NCBI RefSeq assembly: GCF_008014675.1
Contig: NZ_VOXD01000003.1
Location: 124,001 to 188,000, forward strand
Direction: 5' to 3'
Length of the DNA stretch: 64,000 bases
Source: Neolewinella aurantiaca
GTDB lineage: Bacteria > Bacteroidota > Bacteroidia > Chitinophagales > Saprospiraceae
The notes below the pieces were generated by a model. It had not been told where the DNA came from. It did not search any database and saw only the letters and a list, made by a program, of their open reading frames with translations. This document shows positions 33,786 to 41,831 of this stretch, one piece after another (the first letter of the stretch is position 1; each line of letters starts with the position of its first letter). Made by a program: the position numbers and the translations under genes.

Positions 33786-35204
33786 ATGCGTACCCTTCTT
33801 TCTTTGCTTCTGCTAACCATTTTTTGCACCTGCGTTCGCGCCCAAAGTCCCGTCGCCTTCGGTCAGCGTTACGAAATACACTCAGAGGTTCTCTGTGAAG
33901 AGCGGGTACTCAACGTGCTGCTGCCGACTGAATATAAAGACTCGGTTCACCACGATTACCCGGTTGTTTACCTTCTGGACGGAGCTGTGAACGAAGATTT
34001 TTTCCACGCTGCCGGTCTTCTCCGCTACTTTGACGATCACGAAATGATGCCACCAACCATCCTGGTTGGCATCGCTAACGTAGACCGTAAACGCGACTTT
34101 ACCTACCCCAGCAGCGATCCGCGCGACCAGCGGGATTTTCCCACTACCGGAGGCTCAGCGAAGTTCATCGAATTCCTTCAGGGGGAATTACCGGCCTTCG
34201 TGGAAAAGACCTTTCGCACCACGAAGCACCGCACCCTGGTCGGTCAGTCGCTGGGTGGCCTGCTGGCCACCGAAGTACTGCTGAAATACCCCGGCCACTT
34301 CAATGACTACATCATCGTAAGCCCTTCACTCTGGTGGGACAAAGAAAGGCTCTACAACGATATGGATTCTTTGGTCAACGCCCTGAATGTCTTCCCCGAC
34401 CGCCTCTTTACTTCCGCAGGAGTGGAGTACCCCGTCATGGTGGACGGCCCACGCAAGCTCGCCCGTTTGCTGGAAGATAAAAGCCGCACCACCTTCGAAC
34501 CGCTGATGGACGAAGACCACAACACCATCCTCCACGAAGCACTGTACCGGGCTCTTGATCAATTCTACGACCCAACGGTGCTGCACCCCTACCATTTCGC
34601 CAATGCCTGGGATGGCCTGAACGTGCGCTCTGCGCCCAGCCTCGACTCGGCAATCGTTGCAAAGCTGGATTACGGACAAAGCCTCGGCATCATCTCCGCC
34701 GAAGAAGGAAACGAAGCCACGATCAATGACATGGCGGGCAAGTGGATCTACATTGGATCTGATGCCGGGCGGGGCTGGGTTTTCGATGCGTATGTCTCGC
34801 CGGTGCCGGTGTTTGAGAAGCCAGTAGGGATCAAAGAATTTGCGCTCAGAACCCTGGGGTTGGTAATGTCGGCCAGCATTGCTGATTATGAGCTTGATAA
34901 GAGCGGGCATGGGATTCAGCTATACGGTAACGGTAAGCCCGCTCAATACCTGAAACATACCTACTATGAAGATGACGAATACGAACTACAGGTGCCCGAC
35001 CTTTCGCTAGCTCAAGCAAGAGTTATAGTTGAGAATTTTCTTCGTGTGAACGGGTGGCCAACTGATTTGAAAGAAAAGGAACCCTGGCCGGGGATTATAG
35101 AGTTGACGCATCAAATTCCTGCTACGAGTGACGGTCAGATGCATACATTCGTGTACGCAAACGGATTGCTCTCTTTGAGGCATCGTGGGTGGTTTCCTGA
35201 TTAA
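33786..35204 (+). CDS. Secreted esterase (alpha/beta hydrolase) with SH3-like domain
   Basis: The product is a 472-residue secreted protein. The signal peptide MRTLLSLLLLTIFCTCVRAQ ends in residues encoded by an interspersed repeat (33824-33842). Residues 25-265 are an esterase-D/Fes-type hydrolase: YPVVYLLDGAVNEDFF, nucleophile LVGQSLGGLLATEVL, and a histidine in DEDHNTILHEAL. Residues 280-340 resemble a bacterial SH3 domain (GLNVRSAPSLDSAIVAKLDYGQ and GRGWVFDAYVS). The C-terminal 130 residues are unassigned. Such esterases act on siderophores, acyl-sugars or polyesters; the substrate is unknown. Confidence 0.85.
   Translation: MRTLLSLLLLTIFCTCVRAQSPVAFGQRYEIHSEVLCEERVLNVLLPTEYKDSVHHDYPVVYLLDGAVNEDFFHAAGLLRYFDDHEMMPPTILVGIANVDRKRDFTYPSSDPRDQRDFPTTGGSAKFIEFLQGELPAFVEKTFRTTKHRTLVGQSLGGLLATEVLLKYPGHFNDYIIVSPSLWWDKERLYNDMDSLVNALNVFPDRLFTSAGVEYPVMVDGPRKLARLLEDKSRTTFEPLMDEDHNTILHEALYRALDQFYDPTVLHPYHFANAWDGLNVRSAPSLDSAIVAKLDYGQSLGIISAEEGNEATINDMAGKWIYIGSDAGRGWVFDAYVSPVPVFEKPVGIKEFALRTLGLVMSASIADYELDKSGHGIQLYGNGKPAQYLKHTYYEDDEYELQVPDLSLAQARVIVENFLRVNGWPTDLKEKEPWPGIIELTHQIPATSDGQMHTFVYANGLLSLRHRGWFPD
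33824..33842 (+). repeat. Interspersed repeat copy (signal peptide of esterase)
   Basis: TTGCACCTGCGTTCGCGCC is one base from the consensus and encodes the CTCVRA end of the signal peptide. Confidence 0.75.
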
Positions 35205-35381
35205 TGCATGAGTCGTTTTTTTGCTCATCCCGAAGGTTGAGCAGATCACGTTTCAGGAATCTGAAAAACGCAGTTTGTTTGCTCGGTTTTTTTCTCTTTT
35301 GCAAGCCGCTGATAATTAGGCCTTTGTTAGCAGCAAGAGAAATGCATCAATATCTTTTCCAAAATTTCTTGTGAAAAGTTT

Positions 35382-35410
35382 TTGTAAGTGGAAATGTGCG
35401 CGTAAATTTG
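35382..35410 (+). promoter_or_regulatory. Promoter for tRNA-Ser/tRNA-Pro
   Basis: TTTG at 35382-35385 and TAAATTTG at 35403-35410 are 17 bases apart, matching the Bacteroidota -33/-7 pattern. The tRNA-Ser gene begins 76 bases downstream. Confidence 0.6.
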
Positions 35411-35451
35411 CGTCCGCTTAAGGGAGGAACAGTAACACACTGCAACTTCCG

Positions 35452-35471
35452 GTTAACGAAAAGTCGTTAAC
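35452..35471. promoter_or_regulatory. 20-bp palindrome before tRNA-Ser
   Basis: GTTAACGAAAAGTCGTTAAC has 8-bp perfect arms. It is nearly the same as the palindrome at 20996-21015, and lies between the promoter and the tRNA. Confidence 0.4.
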
Positions 35472-35486
35472 TCAATACAAGCATTT

Positions 35487-35577
35487 GGAGACGTGGGTGA
35501 GTGGCTGAAACCACCGGTTTGCTAAATCGACGTACTCTAACAGGGTACCGCGGGTTCGAATCCCGCCGTCTCCGCCA
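35487..35577 (+). tRNA. tRNA-Ser, anticodon GCT
   Basis: A class II tRNA: acceptor GGAGACG/CGTCTCC, anticodon loop TTGCTAA (GCT), long variable arm (GTACTCTAACAGGGTAC) and T-arm GCGGGTTCGAATCCCGC. CCA is encoded (35575-35577). Confidence 0.95.
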
Positions 35578-35607
35578 TTATTTTCTGAACGCCTTCGCGG
35601 CGTTCAT

Positions 35608-35682
35608 CGGGGCATAGCGCAGTCCGGTTAGCGTACCTGTTTTGGGAACAGGAGGCCCCAGGTTCGAATCCTGGTGCCCCGA
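35608..35682 (+). tRNA. tRNA-Pro, anticodon TGG
   Basis: The acceptor is CGGGGCA/TGCCCCG, the anticodon arm CCTGT/ACAGG has loop TTTGGGA (TGG), and the T-arm is CCAGGTTCGAATCCTGG. It lies 30 bases after tRNA-Ser, so the two are probably co-transcribed. Confidence 0.95.
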
Positions 35683-35686
35683 CGAT

Positions 35687-35723
35687 TAAAAGGTCATCAA
35701 CTTCATTGTTGATGGCCTTTTTT
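35687..35723 (+). terminator. Terminator of the tRNA-Ser/tRNA-Pro unit
   Basis: AAAGGTCATCAAC pairs with GTTGATGGCCTTT around TTCATT, followed by a run of T, directly after tRNA-Pro. Confidence 0.8.
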
Positions 35724-36016
35724 CGTTTATCCCAGACTGCTCGCCCTCTGAGCGCAGGCTTACTCACTCCTCAGTTCCTGGTTGTAAGGACACGACGAAA
35801 ATGACAGCCCGGGGCCTACTGCCTCGTCCCGACGAATGCGGGGGCATCCCGCAGCGCATGCTACGGGAGAAACCGAGGATAGAACTGTAAATAGTCCGGC
35901 AACGACCCCACCGGGAAGCTGGCCTCTTCGCAGCGCAGCCGTAAGCGCGCAGAGGCACGCCTCCGCCGTATTACGACGCCCTAAAGAATAAGCTCCGGGG
36001 ATTGAGCTGTTTCCTG
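35724..36016. other. Non-coding gap
   Basis: About 290 bases between the tRNA terminator and a lipoprotein gene. It is GC-rich with several short inverted repeats (such as GCCTCT/AGAGGC around 35930-35965). I see no gene or known RNA. Confidence 0.4.
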
Positions 36017-36652
36017 CTACTTAAAAACCGAGCAGTCGACTTTACTGTCGTCGATGGCAGACTGAGCGAGGCGCGAGCGGTAGGGCAGAACTGAAGGAGG
36101 AGTGGCTTCTTCGAGCGGGAAGCTCTCTTCGGCGGGTTCGGGCTCGAAAGAGGAGAAGACGAACTTACGCTTAAGGAATTTCACCACCTTGCCGTCCTGA
36201 ATGTAATAGCGGTACCGACCGAGGTAATTGGTTATCCCCGGCACTTCATTACCGTTTTGATCGGGGCGGGTTGTACCGTCGAACTCCCAACGGAGGGTTT
36301 CGGAGAACTGGTGGATAAGAACGCTGTCTTTGTAGTAAAACCGGTCGGTGATGATCCGGTTTTCACCGTCGTCGTACCGGTTACGGACGAGTACTACCTG
36401 GCCATCCTTCTTGTGGAGTTCAGCGATTCCCATCAGGCCGTCGCAGTTGTACATCACGTTCTGTTGTTGCAACATTCCGGTGGTGAACAGTTCCTCAATC
36501 CGGGCCTGCTCCGTACGGATACTGTCGACGACGGGATCGCCCGTGACCTGCTTGTCGGTAGGGGTGGGGGGCGGAGCGACGGGCTCCGGATCGGGGGTGG
36601 GCCCGCAGGCCGTCAGGATGAGCAACAAGAGAGCGGAGATGGTGGCACGCAT
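36017..36652 (-). CDS. Lipoprotein of unknown function
   Basis: The product is a 211-residue protein with a lipoprotein signal (MRATISALLLLILTAC) and a proline-rich linker (PDPEPVAPPPTPTD). The mature part carries MYNCDGLMGIAELHKKDGQ, VVLVRNRYDDGEN and FYYKDSVLIHQF, and looks beta-rich. I do not recognise the family. The ATG at 36652 is chosen because it directly precedes the lipobox; an upstream extension is unlikely. It is divergent from the sulfite-oxidase-like gene. Confidence 0.7.
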   Translation of the reverse strand: MRATISALLLLILTACGPTPDPEPVAPPPTPTDKQVTGDPVVDSIRTEQARIEELFTTGMLQQQNVMYNCDGLMGIAELHKKDGQVVLVRNRYDDGENRIITDRFYYKDSVLIHQFSETLRWEFDGTTRPDQNGNEVPGITNYLGRYRYYIQDGKVVKFLKRKFVFSSFEPEPAEESFPLEEATPPSVLPYRSRLAQSAIDDSKVDCSVFK

Positions 36653-36728
36653 TAGTTCGTTGTTTTTTGGGGAGCACAAAGATGAGGTTTTGTGGCTTAC
36701 CGTTACTGCTTTGCCGCTTAACTTTCTT

Positions 36729-36747
36729 CGCACCTGCGTGCGCGCCC
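36729..36747 (+). repeat. Interspersed repeat copy (intergenic, plus)
   Basis: CGCACCTGCGTGCGCGCCC matches the consensus with few changes. With the inverted copy at 36804-36824 it could form a hairpin in the divergent promoter region. Confidence 0.7.
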
Positions 36748-36803
36748 AAAACTTGTTGCACGATCTTTTACAGGTTCACACTTGCGCTACGAGGGTAATT
36801 TTC

Positions 36804-36824
36804 GGGCGCGGACGCAGGATGCAG
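36804..36824 (-). repeat. Interspersed repeat copy (intergenic, minus)
   Basis: The plus strand reads GGGCGCGGACGCAGGATGCAG: the reverse repeat with one inserted base. It lies 64 bases upstream of the sulfite-oxidase-like start codon. Confidence 0.65.
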
Positions 36825-36887
36825 ACTTCTTTTTTGAAGAGCAAGGCCTGGATACGTACCTTCCGGCCCCGATCAAGTCTTGAAACC

Positions 36888-38096
36888 ATGCAAAACTCCC
36901 GCCGAGAATTTCTTCGTACCGCTTCTCTGACCACTTTAGGTCTCGCCCTGGGGACTAAAGTCGTCTTTGCCGATAACCTGCCCGATGGCATGTCGCTTAT
37001 CGGTCTGCCCGGCAAAGACCCGGGCATGGTTATTTTGAACGATCGACCTCCCAACGCCGAAACGCCAGCCCACATGCTGGACGATGCCCTAACCCCCAAC
37101 GACCGGTTCTTTGTGCGCTGCAACGGCCTGCCGCCCGAAAACGCCAACCCGGCAACGTGGACCTTAACCATCGGCGGCGAGGCCGTCCGGAACGAGAAAA
37201 CGTACACCCTGCAGGAACTGAAAACCCGGTTCCCGGTAGTGAGCTATGATCTCACCCTGGAGTGCGGCGGCAATGGCCGCTCCGAGTTCAACCCGCCCGC
37301 AAAGGGCAACCAGTGGAGTACCGGCGCAGTCAGTTGCGCCCGGTGGACGGGCGTGCGGCTAAAGGATGTCCTGAACGACGCCGGCCTCACCAGCGCGGCG
37401 GTGTACGTTGGTTATTACGGCAAAGACACCCACCTCTCCGGAGACCCCGATAAAGTGGTCATCTCGCGTGGCGTCCCGATCCGCAAGGCGCTCGAAGAAG
37501 AAAGCCTCATCGCCTGGGAAATGAACGGAGCGCCGCTGCCAATGCTCAACGGCTATCCTCTGCGGCTGGTCTTCGGCGGCTTCCCGGCGTCCTGCTCGGG
37601 TAAATGGCTGGATAAAATAGTCGTGCGCGACCGCGTACACGACGGGCCCAAGATGACGGGGCAGTCGTACCGCGTACCCTGCAAACCCGTTCCTCCCGGA
37701 AGGGTGGTTCCTGACGATGAGATGTGCATCATCGAAGAAATGCCGGTCAAATCCCTCATCACTTTCCCGAAAACCGGAGCAACGATCGCCGCCGGCAAAA
37801 CCCTGCCTATCCGTGGCAAAGCCTGGACGGCCGCCGCTGCCATCACTAAAATGGAGTTCTCCATCGATTTCGGGGCAAGCTGGCAGGCCTGCAAGCTCGA
37901 GAATGCGGCCAACCGCTACGCCTGGCAACTGTTTTCTGCGCGGGTAGACTTTCCCCAAAGCGGATACTACGAAGTCTGGGCCCGCGCTACCGATGCCGGC
38001 GGTAACAGCCAGCCGATGCTATTGCCCGGATGGAACCCCCGGGGCTACCTCAACAATGCCTGCCACCGTATTGCGGTAAAAGTAGCCGACCAATGA
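36888..38096 (+). CDS. Tat-exported sulfite-oxidase-like molybdoenzyme
   Basis: The product is a 402-residue molybdopterin oxidoreductase. The N-terminus SRREFLRTASLTTLGLALG is a twin-arginine signal for export of the folded cofactor-bound protein. The cofactor-binding cysteine is C126 in LECGGNGRSEF; NPPAKGNQWSTGAVSCARWTG and RLVFGGFPASCSGKWLDKI follow. The last 110 residues form the Mo-co dimerisation domain (Ig-like). The next gene is a cytochrome c overlapping by 4 bp, so the pair is probably a periplasmic sulfite dehydrogenase of the SorAB type. The ATG at 36888 is preferred over a long upstream extension. Confidence 0.9.
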   Translation: MQNSRREFLRTASLTTLGLALGTKVVFADNLPDGMSLIGLPGKDPGMVILNDRPPNAETPAHMLDDALTPNDRFFVRCNGLPPENANPATWTLTIGGEAVRNEKTYTLQELKTRFPVVSYDLTLECGGNGRSEFNPPAKGNQWSTGAVSCARWTGVRLKDVLNDAGLTSAAVYVGYYGKDTHLSGDPDKVVISRGVPIRKALEEESLIAWEMNGAPLPMLNGYPLRLVFGGFPASCSGKWLDKIVVRDRVHDGPKMTGQSYRVPCKPVPPGRVVPDDEMCIIEEMPVKSLITFPKTGATIAAGKTLPIRGKAWTAAAAITKMEFSIDFGASWQACKLENAANRYAWQLFSARVDFPQSGYYEVWARATDAGGNSQPMLLPGWNPRGYLNNACHRIAVKVADQ

Positions 38097-38578
38097 GACC
38101 AGCCTACGATACCCTGAGAGCAATGCTGACCACGATCAACTTCGTGGCCGGTGTGCTGTTCTGTTGCCTTTTCTGGCTGCTGGCTGGTGATGCCGTAACC
38201 GAAATGTTGCGCCCCCGGCCGGTAATGGAACAAAAAGCTTACCGCCCCGGAACGGGCGGAGGCGGAGAACCGGAAGAAAAGGTCACCAACGGAATTCACG
38301 ACGCCACGGGCCTGATTTTTGCCGAAGGCTTCGAGGCGGTCCGGGGGAACTGCACTGCGTGCCACTCCGCCAAACTGATTACCCAAAACCGGGCAACTGC
38401 TGCCGGCTGGACGGAAATCATCCGCTGGATGCAAGCCACCCAGAATCTGCACGATCTGGGAGAGAACGAGGAGATTATCGTAAAGTACCTCGCAACCAAC
38501 TACGCCCCGGAAGATGTTGGCCGGCGTGCCGGCTTAGATGTGGAATCAATTGAATGGTATTTGCTGGAATTGGAGTAA
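38093..38578 (+). CDS. Membrane-anchored cytochrome c, electron acceptor subunit
   Basis: The product is a 161-residue protein with one N-terminal membrane helix (INFVAGVLFCCLFWLLAG) and one haem-c site, CTACH at residues 87-91. The distal methionine is probably M104 in RWMQ. It overlaps the molybdoenzyme gene by ATGA, so the two are translationally coupled; it should take electrons from the molybdenum centre to the respiratory chain, as SorB does. A longer in-frame start is open upstream but is not supported. Confidence 0.88.
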   Translation: MRPAYDTLRAMLTTINFVAGVLFCCLFWLLAGDAVTEMLRPRPVMEQKAYRPGTGGGGEPEEKVTNGIHDATGLIFAEGFEAVRGNCTACHSAKLITQNRATAAGWTEIIRWMQATQNLHDLGENEEIIVKYLATNYAPEDVGRRAGLDVESIEWYLLELE

Positions 38579-38595
38579 GCCGACCCAGTAAGCCG

Positions 38596-38603
38596 TACTT
38601 TTG
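38596..38603 (+). promoter_or_regulatory. -7 box TACTTTTG for the MATE gene
   Basis: TACTTTTG matches TAnnTTTG and lies 27 bases before the GTG start at 38631, arguing against the in-frame TTG at 38601. Confidence 0.55.
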
Positions 38604-38630
38604 CGCCCTAACCGACCAAAAGAACAGCTT

Positions 38631-39995
38631 GTGACCGCCCAACGTCCATTCCTATTGAACGGCCCTTTGCCTAAAGTGATGTGGACACTCGCACTGCCGG
38701 CCATCGCTGCCATGATGCTGTACGGCCTCAATGCCTTCATGGATACAGTTTACGTGGGGCAGCTCATGAACGAGTCGGCCCTGGCTGGTATCGCTTTGGC
38801 GTATCCGCTGGTGGGCCTTACGATGGGCCTGGCAAACCTCGCGGGGACCGGGGCGGCCAACCTGCTCAGCATCGCCATCGGCGAAGAAGACGAAGAGACG
38901 CAGGCCCGGATCCTGCCCAACGGTAACCTGATTGTTTTGATGACAAGCCTGTTGTTTGCCGTGCCGAGTTATTTCTTCGCCACCGAAATGGTAACGATGA
39001 TGGGGGGCGAAGGCGAAGCACTGAACTATGGCGTCACCTATTTCCGTGCTACGCTGTGGGCCGCTCCGCTGTGGACCTACGGGCTGTCGCTCAACTTCAT
39101 CATCCGCGGCGAAGGCCGGATGAATGTAGCGGCCCGGATGATGGCCTACGGGTTGGTACTGAACCTCGTACTCACACCAGTTTTCATCAAATACCTCGAT
39201 CTGGGCATCGCGGGTGCGGCCTGGGCGTCTAACGCAGGAATGCTGTTGTATTGCATCATGGAAGTCCGTTACTTCCGGTCGGGGAAGGCTTCCTTCCGGA
39301 GCGACATCGTTTCGCTGGCTTATCACCCGGAAGTGTTCAAACGGATACTCAAGCTGGGGTTCCCCGGCTTTATCCTGGGGATGATGGGCCTTATTCAGGC
39401 AATGGTGGTCTTCAACGCCATCGTTGGCGTAAGCCCGGACGGAGAGCGGGACCTTGCTTTTTTCGCGGCGGCTAACCGCATCATGCTGCTGCTGATGACC
39501 CCGCTTTTTGGTCTCATGCGTGCGTTGCAGCCCATCGCCGGAGTGAACTACGGCGCGGGGCAAATGGACCGGGCCAAATCGGCTTACTGGCTATTTGTCC
39601 GTACCGGTTTTTTACTGGTGTTCCCCTTTTGGATCTTCATGAACATCTTTCCCGAACTGAGCCTGCGGCTGGTACTGCCCGACTTCGTTTTTACCAGTCA
39701 GGATATAGTGTTTTTCCGCTTGTATATGTTCATCCTTCCCGTTCTCCCGATTGTGTTCAATGCGCTGACCTGGCTGCCGGCCATCAATCGGCCCAAGTAT
39801 GCGAGCTACGTTGGCGTGGCCCGTCAACTCGTGTTTTTTGTGCCGGTGATGCTTGTTTTGCCCCGCTACCTCGGGCTCGACGGCGTTTACTACGGGGCTA
39901 CCGGAATCGACGTGGTAGTCACCATCTGGCTGGTTTACCTCGTCCGGAGAGCGATGCGGAACATGGGCGCGGACGCGGGTGCAAAAACGGGTTGA
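38631..39995 (+). CDS. MATE family multidrug efflux transporter
   Basis: The product is a 454-residue inner-membrane exporter with about twelve helices in two homologous halves. Family features include LALPAIAAMMLYGLNAFMDT, VYVGQLMNESALAGIALAYP, NFIIRGEGRMNVAARM and RALQPIAGVNYGAGQMDRA. MATE proteins expel cationic drugs using sodium or proton gradients. I use the GTG at 38631 because a promoter box overlaps the in-frame TTG at 38601. The C-terminus MGADAGAKTG is encoded by an interspersed repeat copy (39965-39985). The next gene starts one base after the stop. Confidence 0.9.
   Translation: MTAQRPFLLNGPLPKVMWTLALPAIAAMMLYGLNAFMDTVYVGQLMNESALAGIALAYPLVGLTMGLANLAGTGAANLLSIAIGEEDEETQARILPNGNLIVLMTSLLFAVPSYFFATEMVTMMGGEGEALNYGVTYFRATLWAAPLWTYGLSLNFIIRGEGRMNVAARMMAYGLVLNLVLTPVFIKYLDLGIAGAAWASNAGMLLYCIMEVRYFRSGKASFRSDIVSLAYHPEVFKRILKLGFPGFILGMMGLIQAMVVFNAIVGVSPDGERDLAFFAAANRIMLLLMTPLFGLMRALQPIAGVNYGAGQMDRAKSAYWLFVRTGFLLVFPFWIFMNIFPELSLRLVLPDFVFTSQDIVFFRLYMFILPVLPIVFNALTWLPAINRPKYASYVGVARQLVFFVPVMLVLPRYLGLDGVYYGATGIDVVVTIWLVYLVRRAMRNMGADAGAKTG
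39965..39985 (-). repeat. Interspersed repeat copy (C-terminus of MATE)
   Basis: GGGCGCGGACGCGGGTGCAAA on the plus strand is the reverse repeat with one change. It adds ADAGAK just before the stop codon. Confidence 0.7.
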
Positions 39996-39996
39996 T

Positions 39997-40419
39997 ATGA
40001 GACACCATCTACTGCGTGTAATTGCCGGCATACTGTTGTTGTCGTTTGTTGGCTGCCAGCGAAACGGTTGGTTGCTGGGGAATCATCAGCAGCGGGTTGT
40101 CGTCCTGAAAATAAAAGCGATAGATAGTACTACGTTTTCTCAGTATTATACCCTCTCTTTTCGCAGTAGGTCAGGGAAGCGTGGCGATATATTGATTGAT
40201 AAACAAGGTGGTTTTTTGCCAGATCATTTATTCCCTGGAACGGAGTTTCAGCCCTTGATGTTGAGAGACGTGATCGAGTTCAGAATGGACAGTATTTCCC
40301 TCCGGGGCCATATTATAACAGGAGGTTTTTACGTAGATGGGGAGCGCCACATTGATCTCTCCAATGCCGCCAGGAGACCGCTTTATTCGCTTGTTCCTCA
40401 AGGTGAGATAATCCCGTAG
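39997..40419 (+). CDS. Small lipoprotein of unknown function
   Basis: The product is a 140-residue protein with a lipoprotein-like signal (LLRVIAGILLLSFVGC). The mature part (VVVLKIKAIDSTTFSQYYTL, GDILIDKQGGFLP) is beta-rich. I recognise no family. The ATG at 39997 is one base after the MATE stop codon, so it is probably co-translated with the transporter. Confidence 0.65.
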   Translation: MRHHLLRVIAGILLLSFVGCQRNGWLLGNHQQRVVVLKIKAIDSTTFSQYYTLSFRSRSGKRGDILIDKQGGFLPDHLFPGTEFQPLMLRDVIEFRMDSISLRGHIITGGFYVDGERHIDLSNAARRPLYSLVPQGEIIP

Positions 40420-40582
40420 GGCTCCAAGAGGTGTAACCGGCAACGCAGGGTAGCGCCAGGTGAAAGCCAGCGGCTGAAGCCGCGCCTACGGAATAACGGG
40501 GGTTCCGGCGGGTGTGATTACAAATTGCAGGAATCCACGCAAATGTCGGGACTGTTCAGGTCCGGAGGTCCGTCTCTTGTAG

Positions 40583-40607
40583 CACAGGGGCTCGCCCCTG
40601 TGTTTTC
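40583..40607 (+). terminator. Terminator in the gap before the methyltransferase
   Basis: CACAGGGG pairs with CCCCTGTG around CTCG and is followed by TTTTC. The 263-bp gap (40420-40682) otherwise shows no gene. Confidence 0.65.
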
Positions 40608-40682
40608 GTTCGTGCAATTTGTTATTCACACTTCCCGGCGGAAGAAATGCAGACTGCCACGCTAAGGCGCTACCTTCGCGCC

Positions 40683-41831
40683 ATGCGCAAACCGAAACTT
40701 CTGTCCGTAAACCATAATGGCCAATCTCTGACCTTCCCGGCCAACGCCCTCGGCGGCTCGCCGAAGGAGCCGAAGCTCAAGCCCGCAGATGAATTGCTCC
40801 TCAACTGGGCGGCAGAGCAATGCGCTGATCTTGCAACGGAGCCCGTCTCGGTGTACCACGACCGGGAAGGCGTTCTCTGCACCTGCGTCGGCGCCCAAAA
40901 TAAACGCTTCGTCAGCAACAATTACCTCCACCACCAACGGCTGCTGGCCAGCTACGAACGGAACAAAACCGGAACTGCACCAGCGAACGAAAACCTGCTG
41001 GAAACTCCGGCCAGAGGAACCAGCATCAATCTTCTGCAGATTCCTAAATCCCTGGAGCTCTTCGAACTCTACCTCCGCAACGTAGCCCTGAGGGCTACTC
41101 CGGAAACCAAACTGGCGTGTGCCTTCCAGACCCGTCACTTCACCCCCCGACTACTGGAGATCGCTGCCAAATACGCCGCTTCCGTCACCCAAAGTCGTGC
41201 CTACAAAAAGGCCCGGCTGATCATGCTGGATGATTTTTTTGCCGTTACTCCTCCGGAAATTTCTTTGATTGAGTCTGAGTTCGAGGGGATTAAATACCAG
41301 CAGTACCCCGGTGTTTTTTCCGCGAGCCACATAGACTACGCTACCCAGTTTTTGCTCGAAGAATGGTCGACCAATGATCACCTGGCCGAACTGTCTGCTC
41401 CCACCCAGATTCTTGATGCGGGGTGCGGCAACGGCATCATCGGTGATTACCTGCTGGGCCGTTATCCTGAAGCACAGCTGACGGCCTACGATGTTTCCCG
41501 GGTAGCAACTGCTTCTGCCAGGATGAACCTCGCCGATCATGGCTATTCTGATCGCTCTAAGGTTGTTTCTGCGGGAGCGCTGAGCGAAATTTCTGAACCT
41601 AAAAGCTTCAGCCTCATCGTTACCAATCCGCCGTTTCACGACGAGTTTCAGACCGACATCAGTGTAAGTACCGATTTGTTTTTGGCTGCCTGCGACCGGC
41701 TCGATCCGGGAGGTCATCTGGTGGTGGTGGCCAACCGCCACCTCAACTACGGCACGCACCTTCGTCGCTATTTCGACGAGGTACTGGTGGTTGCTGAGAA
41801 TGAAAAGTTTGAAATTTACCGCTGCTGCTAA
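40683..41831 (+). CDS. Class I SAM-dependent RNA methyltransferase, RsmC/RlmG-like
   Basis: The product is a 382-residue methyltransferase. The C-terminal half has the SAM motif ILDAGCGNGIIGDYLLGRYP and the catalytic NPPFHDEF typical of N2-guanine rRNA methylases (RsmC/RlmG); the N-terminal half is the degenerate partner domain. A TACCTTCG box at 40671-40678 immediately precedes the ATG at 40683, favouring this start over the ATG at 40647. A repeat copy (40877-40895) is translated as CTCVGAQ in the N-terminal domain. It overlaps the convergent hydrolase gene by 4 bp. Confidence 0.87.
   Translation: MRKPKLLSVNHNGQSLTFPANALGGSPKEPKLKPADELLLNWAAEQCADLATEPVSVYHDREGVLCTCVGAQNKRFVSNNYLHHQRLLASYERNKTGTAPANENLLETPARGTSINLLQIPKSLELFELYLRNVALRATPETKLACAFQTRHFTPRLLEIAAKYAASVTQSRAYKKARLIMLDDFFAVTPPEISLIESEFEGIKYQQYPGVFSASHIDYATQFLLEEWSTNDHLAELSAPTQILDAGCGNGIIGDYLLGRYPEAQLTAYDVSRVATASARMNLADHGYSDRSKVVSAGALSEISEPKSFSLIVTNPPFHDEFQTDISVSTDLFLAACDRLDPGGHLVVVANRHLNYGTHLRRYFDEVLVVAENEKFEIYRCC
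40877..40895 (+). repeat. Interspersed repeat copy (inside methyltransferase)
   Basis: CTGCACCTGCGTCGGCGCC is two bases from the consensus and is translated as CTCVGA in a soluble domain, not in a signal peptide. Confidence 0.7.

Noticed and set aside
35764-35958. 64-codon minus-strand frame downstream of tRNA-Pro
   Set aside because: Composition is arginine/serine-rich noise across a GC-rich inverted-repeat stretch; no start context or homology pattern.
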